NCBI RefSeq assembly: GCF_040183065.1
Contig: NC_091120.1
Span: forward strand, 20,309,208-20,373,207
Length of the DNA stretch: 64,000 nt
DNA from: Periplaneta americana
Taxonomy: Eukaryota; Arthropoda; Insecta; Blattodea; Blattidae
Direction: 5' to 3'
Shown: in pieces, positions 1-11,399 of the stretch
How the letters are laid out: every line of letters begins with the position of its first letter
Numbering within the stretch: position 1 is the stretch's first letter
The notes under the pieces: model-generated
What the model saw: the letters and a program-made list of their open reading frames with translations, nothing else
The model's database searches: none
Told to the model about the DNA's origin: nothing
Translations under genes and position numbers: made by a program

Positions 1-840
<840 letters not shown>

Positions 841-1690
841 CCTATTTATTTATTTATTTATTTTATTTATTTATTTAGAATATTAACGTGCAAAACAACA
901 GCACAAGGCAATTACAGTTTAGCACGATACAAAACAGAACAAAACAGAAGAAATTATGATGAGAATGAATGATAGAAATGGCAGTGAGATGGAATACAAT
1001 CAATATAATAGTGATCAATAATCTTTGACCAAATGCACCAAAATAAATAGCAATATCTGACAATAATAACAAGTAAGGATATATTATGATAAACTCAAAA
1101 AGTATTATACTACATATTAAATGGATCCAAGCTTAATCCATGAAAATTAGCATATTTTATACATCTGCAGACCGGAGAGAGTGATTTTGAATTTCTATTA
1201 TAAAAAATGTTATGAAATCTTAAACCCTTAGCAGGAATACGAAGACTGATATTACTTATGAATGATTCACAATCAATATCACCCTTAATGACTTTACAAA
1301 AAAATAAATAATCAAGATCTTGACGTCTGGCAAATAAACTACAGCAGTTAAAATATTTACAGTTAATCTCATATATATAGTCATCGGAATTTGGTAAAAA
1401 TCTATAAGAACACAAGGAAATAAATTTTCTTTGAATATTCTCCAATTTAGCCGAGTCAGTGGAAGTAATGGAGTTCCATACAACAGATGCATATTCAAGC
1501 TTGGATCTAACCAATGTATAGTATAAAATTAATAGACACATCGGAGTAGAAAAAGAATCCTAAGTTATAGATCTAATTAGACCAAGCATTCTTAATGAAT
1601 GGGTATAAATATATTGCACATGATCATGAAATATAATTTTGAATCAAGTATGACACCAAGATCTCTAATACTATTTTTCTGAGTAAAATG
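841..1690 (-). mobile_element. Non-LTR retrotransposon 3' end (jockey/CR1-like RT)
   Basis: The minus strand encodes the C-terminal part of a LINE reverse transcriptase. The clearest block is 1110-1541 (143 codons), containing LVRSKLEYASVVWNS and KLENIQRKFI, which are typical of the post-catalytic region of jockey/CR1-type RTs. A further RT-like piece (RDLGVILDSKLYFHDH) lies upstream at about 1560-1680 in another frame, so there is at least one frameshift. The catalytic YxDD region is missing: the copy is 5'-truncated. The 3' UTR ends in TAAA units continuous with the TCTA array. Dead copy. Confidence 0.8.
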
Positions 1691-1727
1691 TTATTATTAT
1701 TATTATTATTGTTATAATAATAATAAC

Positions 1728-1782
<55 letters not shown>

Positions 1783-1785
1783 TAA
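1689..1785. repeat. (TTA)n/(TAA)n imperfect inverted microsatellite
   Basis: About 30 bases of TTA units are followed by about 65 bases of ATA/AAT units, so the two halves are reverse complements and could fold. It marks the 5' edge of the adjacent LINE fragment. Confidence 0.85.
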
Positions 1786-1789
1786 TAAA

Positions 1790-2290
1790 ATCGACACTAA
1801 ACAACATGAAAATAATACCATAATAGAAAAAAAAGAAAGTAAAATGCATTTCAATATAGGCCTAGTGAAAGCAACTCATTTAGTGCAAATGGTTAATATG
1901 GAAAAATGTAAGGAAGAATACATCAAAATTGAATGTAATAAAGTGATAATACAAAAGAAAAGAAATACGAAAATTAAATAAAATTCACAATAAAAAGGCT
2001 ATGATAAAGAGAACAAAAAGGGGGAAAGGAAGGAAAAAGAATTATATGGCCTATATTTTTACAAAACTGTGGCAGAGAAATGGCTTATAACTGAAAGGAA
2101 TCTAATTCAAAAAGTGCAATTTTAATTAATTTTTGAAACTAGACAATGTCCGACATAATGATTTTTGATAAAGTTTCACAGTACTCTGATCGTCCACCTC
2201 TGCTTCGGCATGTGGACGTGAAGCCAGCAGCCAGCTGTTCGGTCATGATCCTTCATGGGCTATCGTGTCTCGGATTATTTTTATTTACAG
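1790..2290. other. Unassigned AT-rich stretch
   Basis: No coding potential, inverted repeat or match to other repeats in the window was recognised here. It is A-rich on the plus strand, with a more GC-balanced patch at 2190-2270. Confidence 0.4.
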
Positions 2291-2372
2291 TAGACTAAAA
2301 AAATCTCTCTGAGTTATTAGCGTATATTTCACAGTTTTAGTGCCAAAAATGCCTATTTTTCTATTATCGTAC

Positions 2373-3200
2373 AACTTACAGATAGCTTTTAAAGAATCTC
2401 GCATAAGCTCGCCATCGGTCCCTATCCTGCCCAAGATCACTCCAGTCCCTACCATCATAGGCCTATTCCATTTCCTCAAATCCATTTTAATATTATCCTC
2501 CCATCTACGTCTCGGCCTCCCTAAAAGTATTTTTTTTCTCCGGTCTCCCAATTAACACTCTATATGCTTTTCTGCCTTCGCCCATACGTGCTACATGCCT
2601 TGTTCATTTCTAACGTCTGGATTTAATGTTTCTAATTATGTCAGGTGAAGAATAAAATGCATGCAGTTCTACGCTGTGCAACTTTCACCATTCTCCTGTA
2701 ACTTCATCCCTCTTAGCCGCAAATATTATATTTTCTTAAGCACCTTATTCTGAAATTTGGGGATAAGAGGGATGAAGTTACAGGAGAATGGAGAAAGTTA
2801 CACAACACAGATCTGCACGCATTGTATTCGTCACCTGACATAATTAGGAACATTAAACCCAGACGTTTGAGATGGGCAGGGCATGTAGCACGTATGGGCG
2901 AATCCAGAAATGCATATAGAGTGTTAGTTGGGAGGCCGGAAGGAAAAAGACCTTTGGGGAGGCCGAGACGTAGATGGGAAGATAACATTAAAATGTATTT
3001 GAGGGAGGTGGGATATGATGGTAGAGACTGGATTAATCTTGCTCAGGATAGGGACCAATGGCGGGCTTATGCGAGGGCGGTAATGAACCTCCGGGTACCT
3101 TAAAAGCCAGTAAGTAAGTACATTATTCTTAAACATCCTTAACCTCCGTTACTCTCTCAAAGTGAGAGTCCAAGTTTCACAACCATACAGAACAATAAAT
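2373..3200 (-). mobile_element. RTE-a LINE fragment, minus strand, split by another RTE-a copy
   Basis: Minus-strand RT C-terminal region of the commonest LINE in the window. Pieces at 3134-3200 ([14 protein letters not shown] motif) and 2373-2755 (from KVL-KIF through GRPRRRWEDNIKMDL) are consecutive parts of one element, separated by the plus-strand copy at 2756-3122. The junctions carry an 11-bp target duplication with one mismatch (2745-2755 and 3123-3133). The reading frame is shifted near 2465, where a GGCCTA micro-insertion (2458-2465) is accompanied by a 1-bp deletion. Non-functional. Confidence 0.85.
2756..3122 (+). mobile_element. RTE-a LINE 3' fragment inserted in RTE-a
   Basis: Encodes the last ~95 residues of the RTE-a ORF ([19 protein letters not shown], RRLRWAGHVARMGESRNAYR, GRPRRRWEDNIKMYLREVG) and ends with the family's 3' signature, CTTAAAAGCCAG plus GTAA units. 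It is 5'-truncated at the 'TTTGGGG' codon region. Flanked by the duplication TTATTCT(G/T)AAA, so this is a true target-primed insertion into the opposite-strand copy. Confidence 0.88.
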
Positions 3201-3254
3201 GGTTACCAAAATTAAATCACAAATTCTATTTTGTAATTTGTTAATATTGAAGCA

Positions 3255-3690
3255 TATAAAGAAATAAGCATTTGAAATGTGGATATGGAGAAGAATGGAG
3301 CTTGTGAAGTGGACACAAAGAATAAGAAATGAAGCTGTGTTGCAAAGAGTGGGTGGAGAAAGAATTATGCTGAAACTGATCAGGAAGAGGAAGAGGAATT
3401 GGTTGGGTCACTGACTGAGTAGAAACTGCATACTGAAGGATGCACTGGAAGGAATGGTGAACGGGAGAAGAGTTCGGGGCAGAAGAAGATATCAGATGGT
3501 AGATGACATTAATATACTATGTATTTGGATCATATGAGGAGACAAAGAAGAAGGCAGAAAATAGGAAAGATTGGAGAAAGCTGAGTTTGCAGTGAAAGAC
3601 CTACCCTTGAGCAGAACACTGAATGAATGAATGAATGAATGAATAAATGAATGAATGAATGAATGAATGAATGAATGAATGAACAATAAT
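3255..3690 (+). mobile_element. RTE/BovB-like LINE 3' end, second family, with (GAAT)n tail
   Basis: The plus strand, read across a few stops, gives FEMWIWRRMELVKWTQRI, ERIMLKLIRKRKRNWLGH and NGRRVRGRRRYQMVDD: the C-terminal tail of RTE-class reverse transcriptases, but a different family from RTE-a. The 3' end at about 3620 runs into GAAT units (3620-3683). 5'-truncated, with in-frame stops. Confidence 0.75.
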
Positions 3691-3699
3691 GAAACAACA

Positions 3700-4405
3700 G
3701 ACTTCAGGTGTCCAAAGTGAAGACGGGTACATAAGGAACACTCTGTCAAATTTATAAGTATACGCTGTTAAAATTTTATCATAAAAATCGTAATAAGTTT
3801 GTATTACAGATACACAATTATGACACAAGACGAAATATTAATTCAACTTTAGTAGAACCTAAATGTCTCACATCTGCTGGTCTAAAGCATAGCATAAATT
3901 TTGGCCCTCGGTTGTACAATGCTTTAACTAAATTACACCCAGAACTTCTAACATGTAACCCACTAACATATAACAAGAAAATTAGAAACGTGTTAATATC
4001 TTCAGTTTAACTAAATAAATTTATAGCCTATGTGTATGAATTAATCAACCTATATTATATTTGTATTCTATAATTTTGAAATATATATTAGTCCTACTTT
4101 TCACGTGCGATATTATTCTTCTCTAGTGTTAATATTATATTATATAATTCCATTGCCGCTGTAATTATATTTTAGTTCCTATTTTATTTTACTTATTTAT
4201 TATTATTATTTTTTATTTTTATTTTAATATTATATCTGAACTGCGACCGAGCACGAGCGCTGCTCATTCGGTCTCAAATTTTGTTAATACTACTGTATCT
4301 TCTTTTTATATTGCTTGTATTATTTTATTTCTATTACTCTTGTTTGTTTTGTAATTATATTCTTCTTTATTCTGTATATTTAAATTTAAATAAATAAATA
4401 AACTT
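3700..4405 (+). mobile_element. Non-LTR retrotransposon 3' end (CR1/jockey-like) with TAAA tail
   Basis: A plus-strand frame ends HNYDTRRNINSTL, CLTSAGLKHSINFGPRLYN... and stops at about 4010. 'HNYxTR' followed by 'FGPRLYN' is the usual C-terminus of CR1/jockey-type RTs. A ~370-bp 3' UTR follows, ending in AAATAAATAAATAAAC at about 4385-4405. 5'-truncated; no catalytic domain. Confidence 0.7.
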
Positions 4406-4461
4406 GATTTACCGAGTTTTCCAAGACAGGTCATTAAGATTTCTAAATTTCCTGTTCAAGT

Positions 4462-4465
4462 GATG

Positions 4466-4496
<31 letters not shown>

Positions 4497-4526
4497 CGGT
4501 GATGATGATGATGATGATGATGATGA
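4462..4526. repeat. (GAT)n trinucleotide microsatellite
   Basis: GAT units with a few GGT and GAC substitutions, just downstream of a LINE tail. Confidence 0.95.
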
Positions 4527-4647
4527 AAAATACCATTTTATATAAACATTAATATCATAATTTAATGCACGGGAGGGGGCATGTATCTCTTATTTCTCTC
4601 CGTCAAAATCCCTTGACACACACGATACAAATGTTGTCACCTCTATA

Positions 4648-5331
4648 ATATTTTCACTGTAAGAAAAATCTTAATACAAACAATAGCATGTGACTGAAGT
4701 GAGGCTTCATTGGCCATTGTTTGGCGCCATAGATTCTCAGTACGTGTTCCCGCCTACTGTTGTACATTCTGTTTCATGTTAAACATTTCCCGTTACTCGT
4801 CAAGTAGGCCTCACTACTATGCATTCGTTTGCTTAGGAAATATTTACTTTATAATTACTCTAATTAAAAACTCACAGAACTTATTATATACATTTAAGAC
4901 TATTTGTTTATCTCCGCTTTTGAGAGGGTTTCCACTCTTACGATTAATAACCACACACAACGAGGATCCAGAAGCCATACTTCAGTACCACGTGCTAACG
5001 TGAACGACAAGTTCAAGGGACGCCAGCTTGTTACAAGAACAGACTACCTCGGTATTACTGTTTGTATTCATCCGCGTTCATAGTACATAACAAAATATAA
5101 AAGTAGCTTTTCTTTTACATAGCGTTTTACATATGAGTGAAGTTATATGTTTCATTGTATTTAGTAACTAGAATTCAATTTTTTATTTTCAAATAATACA
5201 AGATGATAGTTTCCAAATACAGACTATATTTTCCTGCGTCATGCGAGTGTTTCGACTGTGAGCCAATCACGGGTATGACAGCCACGTGCTTGTGTTTACA
5301 TTAGGATTTTTCTTACAGCGAAAACAGTATA
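4648..5331. mobile_element. Non-autonomous element with ~45-bp inverted ends
   Basis: The left end (4648-4700, starting TTTTCACTGTAAGAAAAATC) is the reverse complement, with scattered mismatches, of the right end (5282-5331). No transposase is visible between them. The end sequence does not match other TIRs in the window. Target duplication is unclear, so superfamily is not assigned. Confidence 0.6.
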
Positions 5332-5658
5332 ACTTCTACTTGAAAGGCGTGTTGCATACAGCTGTTTTGGTAGGCTCAAATGTCAAACTTAGTGGTCAAC
5401 GTGCATACTAGATAAGGATATGATATCTACGTTAATGGTTCCATATTAATAGGTACGAAACACGAGTACGTGCAATAAGCGACTCTACTGGACTTGCTTA
5501 CATGTTTTCATTTGTTTAAAAGCCTGCAAGTTACTGTGTCGGCTTGCTGAGTTAACATCGAAATACACAATAGCAGTAAATGAACTTCAGCATGCGACTT
5601 ACCATTCAAGACTAATTTTATGATTGGAGAATACGATTAACAGCTTCTATGTTTCAGG
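5332..5658. other. Unassigned stretch
   Basis: No recognisable gene or repeat structure. Confidence 0.35.
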
Positions 5659-5659
5659 T

Positions 5660-7240
5660 GTCCTGCGGTGGCTGAGCGGTCAGACCTTCGAGTACCAGTC
5701 AGGCCTGGGATTTTTAATTGAGGAAACCTTAGTGACACTTGTGGAGGACCAGGGGCCTGTTTTTCAAACCTCATGGACTAGTAATACTAGTCTGTACAGT
5801 AGTAATATTAGTTTATTTTACAAGTCTGTGTTTCTAGAAACTACAAGGGTAAAGTAGTAGTTACCAGTTCACAGACTAGTAATATTGGTCGATTTCACCA
5901 GTTCATAAATGATTCTGTTTCTCAAAATGCTAATCTAGTTGATTATACTAGTATTCAACAGGAATATTGCTACAAGACTCTAAAGACTGGTGATTCCTAT
6001 ATTATCAGTTACCAGTGACAACCTTTCTCAGATAATAAAACAAAATATTGCGGTTATGTGGTTTCGTGATTCTGATTGAAGTGATGAAGTTATTATGAGA
6101 AGAGCTAAAACTATATAGAGAAAGAACAAATATTATTCCTTTAAAGGAGCATTGTTTAAATATAATGAAAAGTTTAGGTAAAGTGCTGAAAAGCTTGAAG
6201 AGTTGTTAAATGTAGTGGGACCTGTCATAACAAGGCAAACAAATAGAAGTCATACATTATCAGCAAAGCTTCAAATACAAATTGCTCTACAAATCGGGAT
6301 GTTGATTATTTTCCAATGCCATCAGGTCTTTCTGTCCTAGACCAGCAAAACTTGCAGAATTCTTTACTAATAATTTAATACCAATTCATCAACTGCAGTA
6401 ATTTTTAAGTCAATAATTTTTAAGTCAGTAATTTTTGCTGACTCTCCTCCTCCACTGCCAGTTCTTCTGATATTGTTAGCTTTAGCCTACAAATTAAATA
6501 TAGAACGACAATAATAATTATGAATATATCAAATTTAAAACTAAAAAAAAAGCGAATTTTTCATCAAGTCATAAGTGACATTCATGTCGGAAGTAGATCC
6601 ACTAGTGAATTTGAATTGGTACTTATCGAAGTTGCTTTCTTAATGTTGGGCCAGTAACTGTCCCTAACGTATGCATAATCTTTGTTCTGAGGCATCCGTT
6701 CCCTAGCCTCACACATTACAAAATTTCTTGTCATTTCGTTTACTTCATCATTTTTTGTTAATATGCTTTAAAAAGCACCGAATAGTGTATCCTTTGATTT
6801 ATTAATCATATTGAGTATAGTTAATTTGCTTTTAATTGATGGAATTTCAACCGAAAAGAGAAATCAAAACCAAAACAAACAACTTAGCTTTCTAACCTCA
6901 AATCACAATATCTACCAATGACTATAAACAAAAGAACTCAATCAGCTGACTAGTGAAACAGATCATGTGACTAGTGAAAAATTGTCACAAGTTACTAGAC
7001 TGGTAAAACAGTTTGAGAAACAGAATCTACTAGAGCTGGTGAAATATACTCTGGTAACTAGTAACTGGTGAACTACTAAACTAGTATTTTTTAGAAACAG
7101 GCCCCAGGTCGCAGTTGGGATTTTTCTCGGGCGGGATTGTCCCATTTTTCCCATATTAGGCATCTACATCATTCCGTAACATTCCACCCGGGTTCGATCC
7201 CCGGCGCCGGAGCGAATTTTTCTCCGGAAATATTAATTGT
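5660..7240 (+). mobile_element. tRNA-like repeat (SINE-like), split by a DNA transposon
   Basis: The left piece begins TCCTGCGGTGGCTGAGCGG (5661), like a tRNA A-box/D-arm region. The right piece (7106-7240) contains GGGTTCGATCCCCGG, a good B-box/T-arm. The TIR element at 5752-7105 lies between them. Calling this one interrupted SINE is inference from the order and strand of the two boxes; no second copy in the window shows the joined form. Confidence 0.5.
5752..7105. mobile_element. Decayed PIF/Harbinger-like transposon
   Basis: Ends are inverted: GGGGCCTGTTT at 5752 and AAACAGGCCCC ending at 7105, with further subterminal copies of TACTAGT/ACCAGT words on both sides. On the plus strand around 6150-6330 the remnants EKFR, LEELLNVVGPVITRQTNRSH and TLSAKLQIQIAL resemble the N-terminal half of HARBI1-type transposases. 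A minus-strand piece near 6560-6760 (MCEARERMPQNKDYAYVRD) could be the Myb-like accessory gene of such elements. Many stops; no usual 3-bp TWA duplication is visible, so the superfamily call rests on protein resemblance. Confidence 0.5.
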
Positions 7241-7370
7241 AATTTTTTTATTTATTTATCTAAACCAGGCCTGCACAAGGTTTGCGTTCTCCGATCCAGC
7301 TCACAGCTCATGAGCGGAATGCACATATTAGCTGCGCCCTATATAAGGGTGGACTGGAAGATGGGGTGAG

Positions 7371-7577
7371 TCAACACCTGTGGAGTAACGGTTAGCTCGT
7401 TATCTGGTTGAGGTTTTTTTTCCGGGGTTTTCCCTCAACCCAATATGTGCAAATGCTGGGTAACTTTCAGTGCTGGACCCCGGACTCATTTCACCGACAT
7501 TATTACCTTCATCTCATTCAGACGCTAAGTAATCTGAGATGTTGGTAAAGCGTCGTAAAATAACCTACTAAAAAAAA
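7371..7577 (+). mobile_element. SINE-A copy, internally deleted head
   Basis: Starts CACCTGTGGAGTAACGG (tRNA-like A-box) but lacks the anticodon-to-B-box segment seen in the copy at 49799. It then continues through CTGGTTGAGG, CTGGGTAACTTTCAGTGCTGG and CGTCGTAAAATAACC to a short A tail. Without the B-box it could not drive its own RNA polymerase III transcription. Confidence 0.85.
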
Positions 7578-7579
7578 CA

Positions 7580-8465
7580 AGAAGGGGGTGATCTCGTACA
7601 AAATATACACAAAAGGAAATACTATTACGAGTGTTTATGAAATGAATTCCCGTTCAGTGTTTGCAAAACTATCTTGGACTATTATTAATTAATAAAGAAG
7701 TATTTATTTTACAGAAATAATAGAAATTCTATAGCTACTTAAATGTACAATATCATTGTGTTATATTTTTATTTATCAGTACATCAAAACGAGGTTTTAT
7801 GCTGTTGGCAGCTGAAAGGAACAGTAGCCTACTGATCGTAATGAAACATCAGTTACAGATGTTCGATGTCTACCTTTTGCTCACAAATATAAATGTTGAG
7901 TCAAACATAGCAATAATTTTCACAGCCAGCCTGTGTAGTCGTGGATATTATTGCTAATGTTTAGTCTTGTAAAACTCAACCAGGCTAGTAGTATTATTCA
8001 AACGATCTTTAGCCCTTAGGTCACATTGAAGATCAATAAGTTCGAGCTGTAAATCGTTAAATGCTAAATGTTATGTTCCGTCTTTTAGATTCCTCCATAC
8101 TGTACTGTAGCAGTAGGTAAGCAACGTGAAACAGTTACTGAGAATAGGCCTACACACTGCACTCCACTAGATAACTGAGTAGTCGTTTCCCTCTCCTCTA
8201 CCTATAGCAAGTCTATGTCATTCTGACGTATCTTCCTCTCCGTTTCGGCGAGCGGAAAACACGGCTCTCCATCTCCGAAGGAGCGCGCGCGCGCTCGTTG
8301 AGCGCCGTTTGTGCAGGTATGATCAAAACGATAACAGCTCCCTGTATTAACAGGTTGCCACAAAGACTGAGCATATTGTGCAATAGGCAGTTGGAAGTAT
8401 AAATTATATATATATATATATATATATGTATGTTTAAGTTGAAGGGAGTCTTGCAACAACAAGAA
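7580..8465. other. Unassigned stretch with short microsatellites
   Basis: No gene recognised. It holds a GCGCGC run at about 8283-8294 and an AT run at 8406-8428. A TAGGCCTA octamer sits at 8145. Confidence 0.4.
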
Positions 8466-8469
8466 GAAA

Positions 8470-9540
8470 TGACTAAATAAATAAGTAGCTACTAATTAAT
8501 TAGTTGAAGATCATTGTTGACCGTAGAGATGGTTGCGGAGTATAAATATTGATCCTCTCAGAGCTGCAAGAACGATGTCATCAATTGCCTTCCTCTGTAG
8601 GCCGAAACGTTGCCAGGTCTGGAAGAAGAAACCGGGAATAGTTCCGCGCGCTCCAACCATAAGGCCTATTACTTCAATTTGTTGTAGACCGTATTTGTCC
8701 ATGAAATATGGAACGGTACGTACATAGATGTCGTTTTTTTCCCTATTTACATCTTCAGGTTGGCTCTTTTGTTTTTCAAATCTAACGGTGGGGTCGATGA
8801 TGTAGCCATTGTTGTTATTTGGCGGGATGGCAATCATGTCTATTTTTTTAGTTGATTATTTAACGACGCTGTATCAACTACTAGGTTATTTAGCGTCGAT
8901 GAGATTGGTGATAGCGAGATGATATTTGGCGAGATGAGGCCGAGGATTCCCCAGAGATTACCTTGTATTCACATTACGGTTGGGGAAAACCTCGGAAAAA
9001 ACCCAACCAGGTAATCAGCCCAAGCGGGGATCGAACCCACGCCCGAACGCAACTTCAGACCAGCAGGCAAGCGCCTTAACCGACTGAGCCACTCCGGTGG
9101 CTAATCATGTCTATTCTTCTTGTACTGCCATTGTCTGCCAGTCCGTGAACTTCTTCGAACACTTGAAAATTTATTGATCTAAACTGTTCGGCGATCATCG
9201 AACGAATTCTATGGTGTCGTGAGTTACGGAGTACTTCACCGTGCGGACAAGAGCCCAGGACATGTGCAAGTGTTTCTGGCTCTCTGTGGCATCGCCGACA
9301 GAGGATGTTGTCCCGAGTCCTGCCCGGAAGGGAACGTACGGAAGACACGTGTGCAGTCATTTTAATAGCTTCGCGCCACTCCCTAGAGGTTAGGCCTTCA
9401 CGATGTCGTATCGAGGAATTCGCCGGAGTAAACTCGCTGTATAGCTCTACGCCAACACCTTTCTGAGGTAGCTTAGCCCACGCCTCTAATTCCTTTTCTC
9501 GCAGTTTTTTTCTCATACAGATATTATTCTGTAGGACAAA
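8470..9540 (-). mobile_element. LINE C-terminal region with restriction-like endonuclease, split by a SINE
   Basis: Two minus-strand open blocks, 9116-9516 and 8511-8831, join across the SINE at 8845-9102 when one copy of its 13-bp target duplication is removed. The first block carries a zinc knuckle, CRRCH-x6-HVLGSC spacing. The second continues RRIDMI...GYIIDPTVRFE, matching the R-x-D...D spacing of the restriction-like endonuclease in R2/NeSL-type LINEs. The element is 5'-truncated at about 9540 (a stop lies just upstream), so RT is absent. Apart from the SINE the remaining frame is open, suggesting a fairly recent copy. Confidence 0.75.
8845..9102 (-). mobile_element. tRNA-derived SINE with 13-bp target duplication
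   Basis: On the minus strand the element starts with a tRNA-like head (GTGGCTCAGTCGGTTAAGGC A-box; GGGTTCGATCCCCGC B-box). It runs into ACCTGGTTGGGTTTTTTCC and ends CGTCGTTAAATAATCAACT plus A residues. The body is related to SINE-A but the head is different. The duplication AATCATGTCTATT flanks it at 8832-8844 and 9103-9115. Confidence 0.9.
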
Positions 9541-9707
9541 TTAATAAATCCATAATAAAAAAGGTTAATACAATTTTGCTCGTTCTTACTTTCCTTTCTA
9601 GAAAAAAAATATTTTTTATGAAACATTTCTTAGCGTTTTCTGGGAAAACTATTGAATTAATTCCCGATATGCTCAGTCAATTTGAGAGAGAAATGTATTA
9701 TGATTGA

Positions 9708-10450
9708 TGACTATTATACTTTTACTACGTCATACTACTTTTCACCAATAAAACTGTACGAAATGACGTGTTTCAACCAATAATGGCTGTTTATCTCTAC
9801 AATTTTATCACTTCCCTAGTATTTGTTTATTTTTATCACTTCCCTATTATTTGTTTTTATCACTTCCCTAGCATTTGTTTATTTGCTTGCCAACATTTCA
9901 AAAATGATTATTCTTTATGGTACTAAAAACATGCTTTGCGATCGTCATTTCTTTCCGGCATAGATTCGATTGAAAATGGCGGCTCCGTTCAAACGTTTTG
10001 GTGAAGATAACATTACTGAAATACAATTTTAATAAGTCAATTAATATCTATTTTATTGTATTAGAGTACTTTATTTCTTCTAATTTTTATATACTTTCTT
10101 CTGTTTTTATCACGTTCCTATCATTTGTTTCTTTGTTTCCCAACATCTCAAACTGAAAATTCTTTATGGTACTATAAAACATACTTTGCGATCGTCATTT
10201 CTTTACCACATATAGGCCTAGTCAACTGAAAATGGTTGCTCCTTCAAACATTTTGTGAAGCTAACATTAGGCTAGTGAAATAAAATTTTTGTATGTCAAT
10301 TAATATTTTATTGTATTAGAGTATTTTATTTCTTCTAATCTTTATATACTTTCTTCTAATCGTGCAATAGTCAATTAAATCCCACTCGAGTTCTGATTTT
10401 CTCTAGACAAATCAAAACCTCTAGTGAGATTTACTGTTGATAAATGATTG
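9708..10450. repeat. Repeat Z, copy 1, with an internal tandem duplication
   Basis: Matches 36805-37162 plus 38655-38755, starting near TTTTACTACGTCATACTACTTT and ending near CTCTAGTGAG...TGTTGAT. In this copy a ~249-bp segment (about 9853-10101 and 10102-10350) is present twice in tandem. It provides the empty target site (ATCTTTATATACTTTC, about 10336-10351) for the mariner-type insertion in copy 2. No coding content; class unknown. Confidence 0.75.
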
Positions 10451-10570
10451 AGAGAGGGAGGGGGTATTAAACGGTAAGTGTACAACTTTAAGCCATTATT
10501 TATTTGTTCTGTAGTGATTGTGGAGTATGGCGGAATGATGATAATGGTGAGAGGAAACGGGCTCATGTGA

Positions 10571-10608
10571 GGAGAGCCAATGAACCTCCGGTTCCTTAAA
10601 AGCCGTAA

Positions 10609-10658
<50 letters not shown>

Positions 10659-10660
10659 TT
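10571..10660 (+). repeat. RTE-a 3' terminus fragment and (AAT)n run
   Basis: Only the last ~38 bases of RTE-a are present (CAATGAACCTCCGG...TTCCTTAAAAGCC), followed by GTAATAATAAT units. The AAT run joins the tail of the next, opposite-strand LINE. Confidence 0.75.
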
Positions 10661-10852
10661 ATTTATTTAATCTGGCAGAGCTAAGGCCAGTAGGCCTTCT
10701 CTTCCACCCAGCCAGACTCTAATTCTAATAGAATACAATTGGTTACATAGTTATTACATTAATATCTAGATCATAAAACAACACGAAAGTAAATAATGAA
10801 AGTTGTATAAGTAATGTTAGTGTGACAATAATAAACATTGGTAAGAAATAGT

Positions 10853-10905
<53 letters not shown>

Positions 10906-10925
10906 AATAATTTAGATATTTATCT

Positions 10926-10966
<41 letters not shown>

Positions 10967-11390
10967 CCATTAAAAATTAAGAAATCTGAAACAGCTATTA
11001 TTGTTAACAAGAATTGTTAGAAAAATATTTCGTTAGCCTATTCTTAAATTGGTTTGATGTCTGACAGTCCCTGACATTACTCGGTAGGGAATTCCAAAGC
11101 CGAGGAACAGCCACAGTGAAAGAAGATGAATATGAGGATGTTCGGTGGGAGGGAATGGATAAAATTGAGGAGTATTGTGATCGTGTGTCTAGGTTATGAT
11201 GGGTGGATAAATTTTGAAAACGAGACGCAAGATAGACAGGAGTGGAGAAATGCAATATGTGAAAGAGAAGGGAAAGACAGTGGATTTTCCTACGATCTTC
11301 TAGACGGAGCCAGGACAACATATCGAGGGATGGTGTTACGTGATCAGCCCGGCGAATATTGCAGACGAAAAAAAAAGCAAGTAAGTGAGT
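10655..11390 (-). mobile_element. Non-LTR retrotransposon 3' end, same family as 40558-41610
   Basis: Minus-strand codons 11004-11321 read LSWLRLEDRRKIHCLSLLF, ...TPVYLASRF..., PRLWNSLPSNVRDC, the same C-terminal RT segment as at 40558-41090. An upstream block (IRRADHVTPSLDM-like) extends it to about 11385 with no loss of resemblance. The 3' UTR ends with the family signature, CTGGCTGGG...AGAGCTAAGGCC-type sequence and ATTAAATAAAT. Interrupted by AAT (about 10848-10904) and AT (10930-10966) microsatellites. 5'-truncated. Confidence 0.8.
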
Positions 11391-11399
11391 GCAGTATGT

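Noticed and set aside
7266..7370. Complete hAT element starting CAGGCCTGCACAAGG
   Set aside because: Only one possible terminus is visible and no partner end or 8-bp duplication was found.
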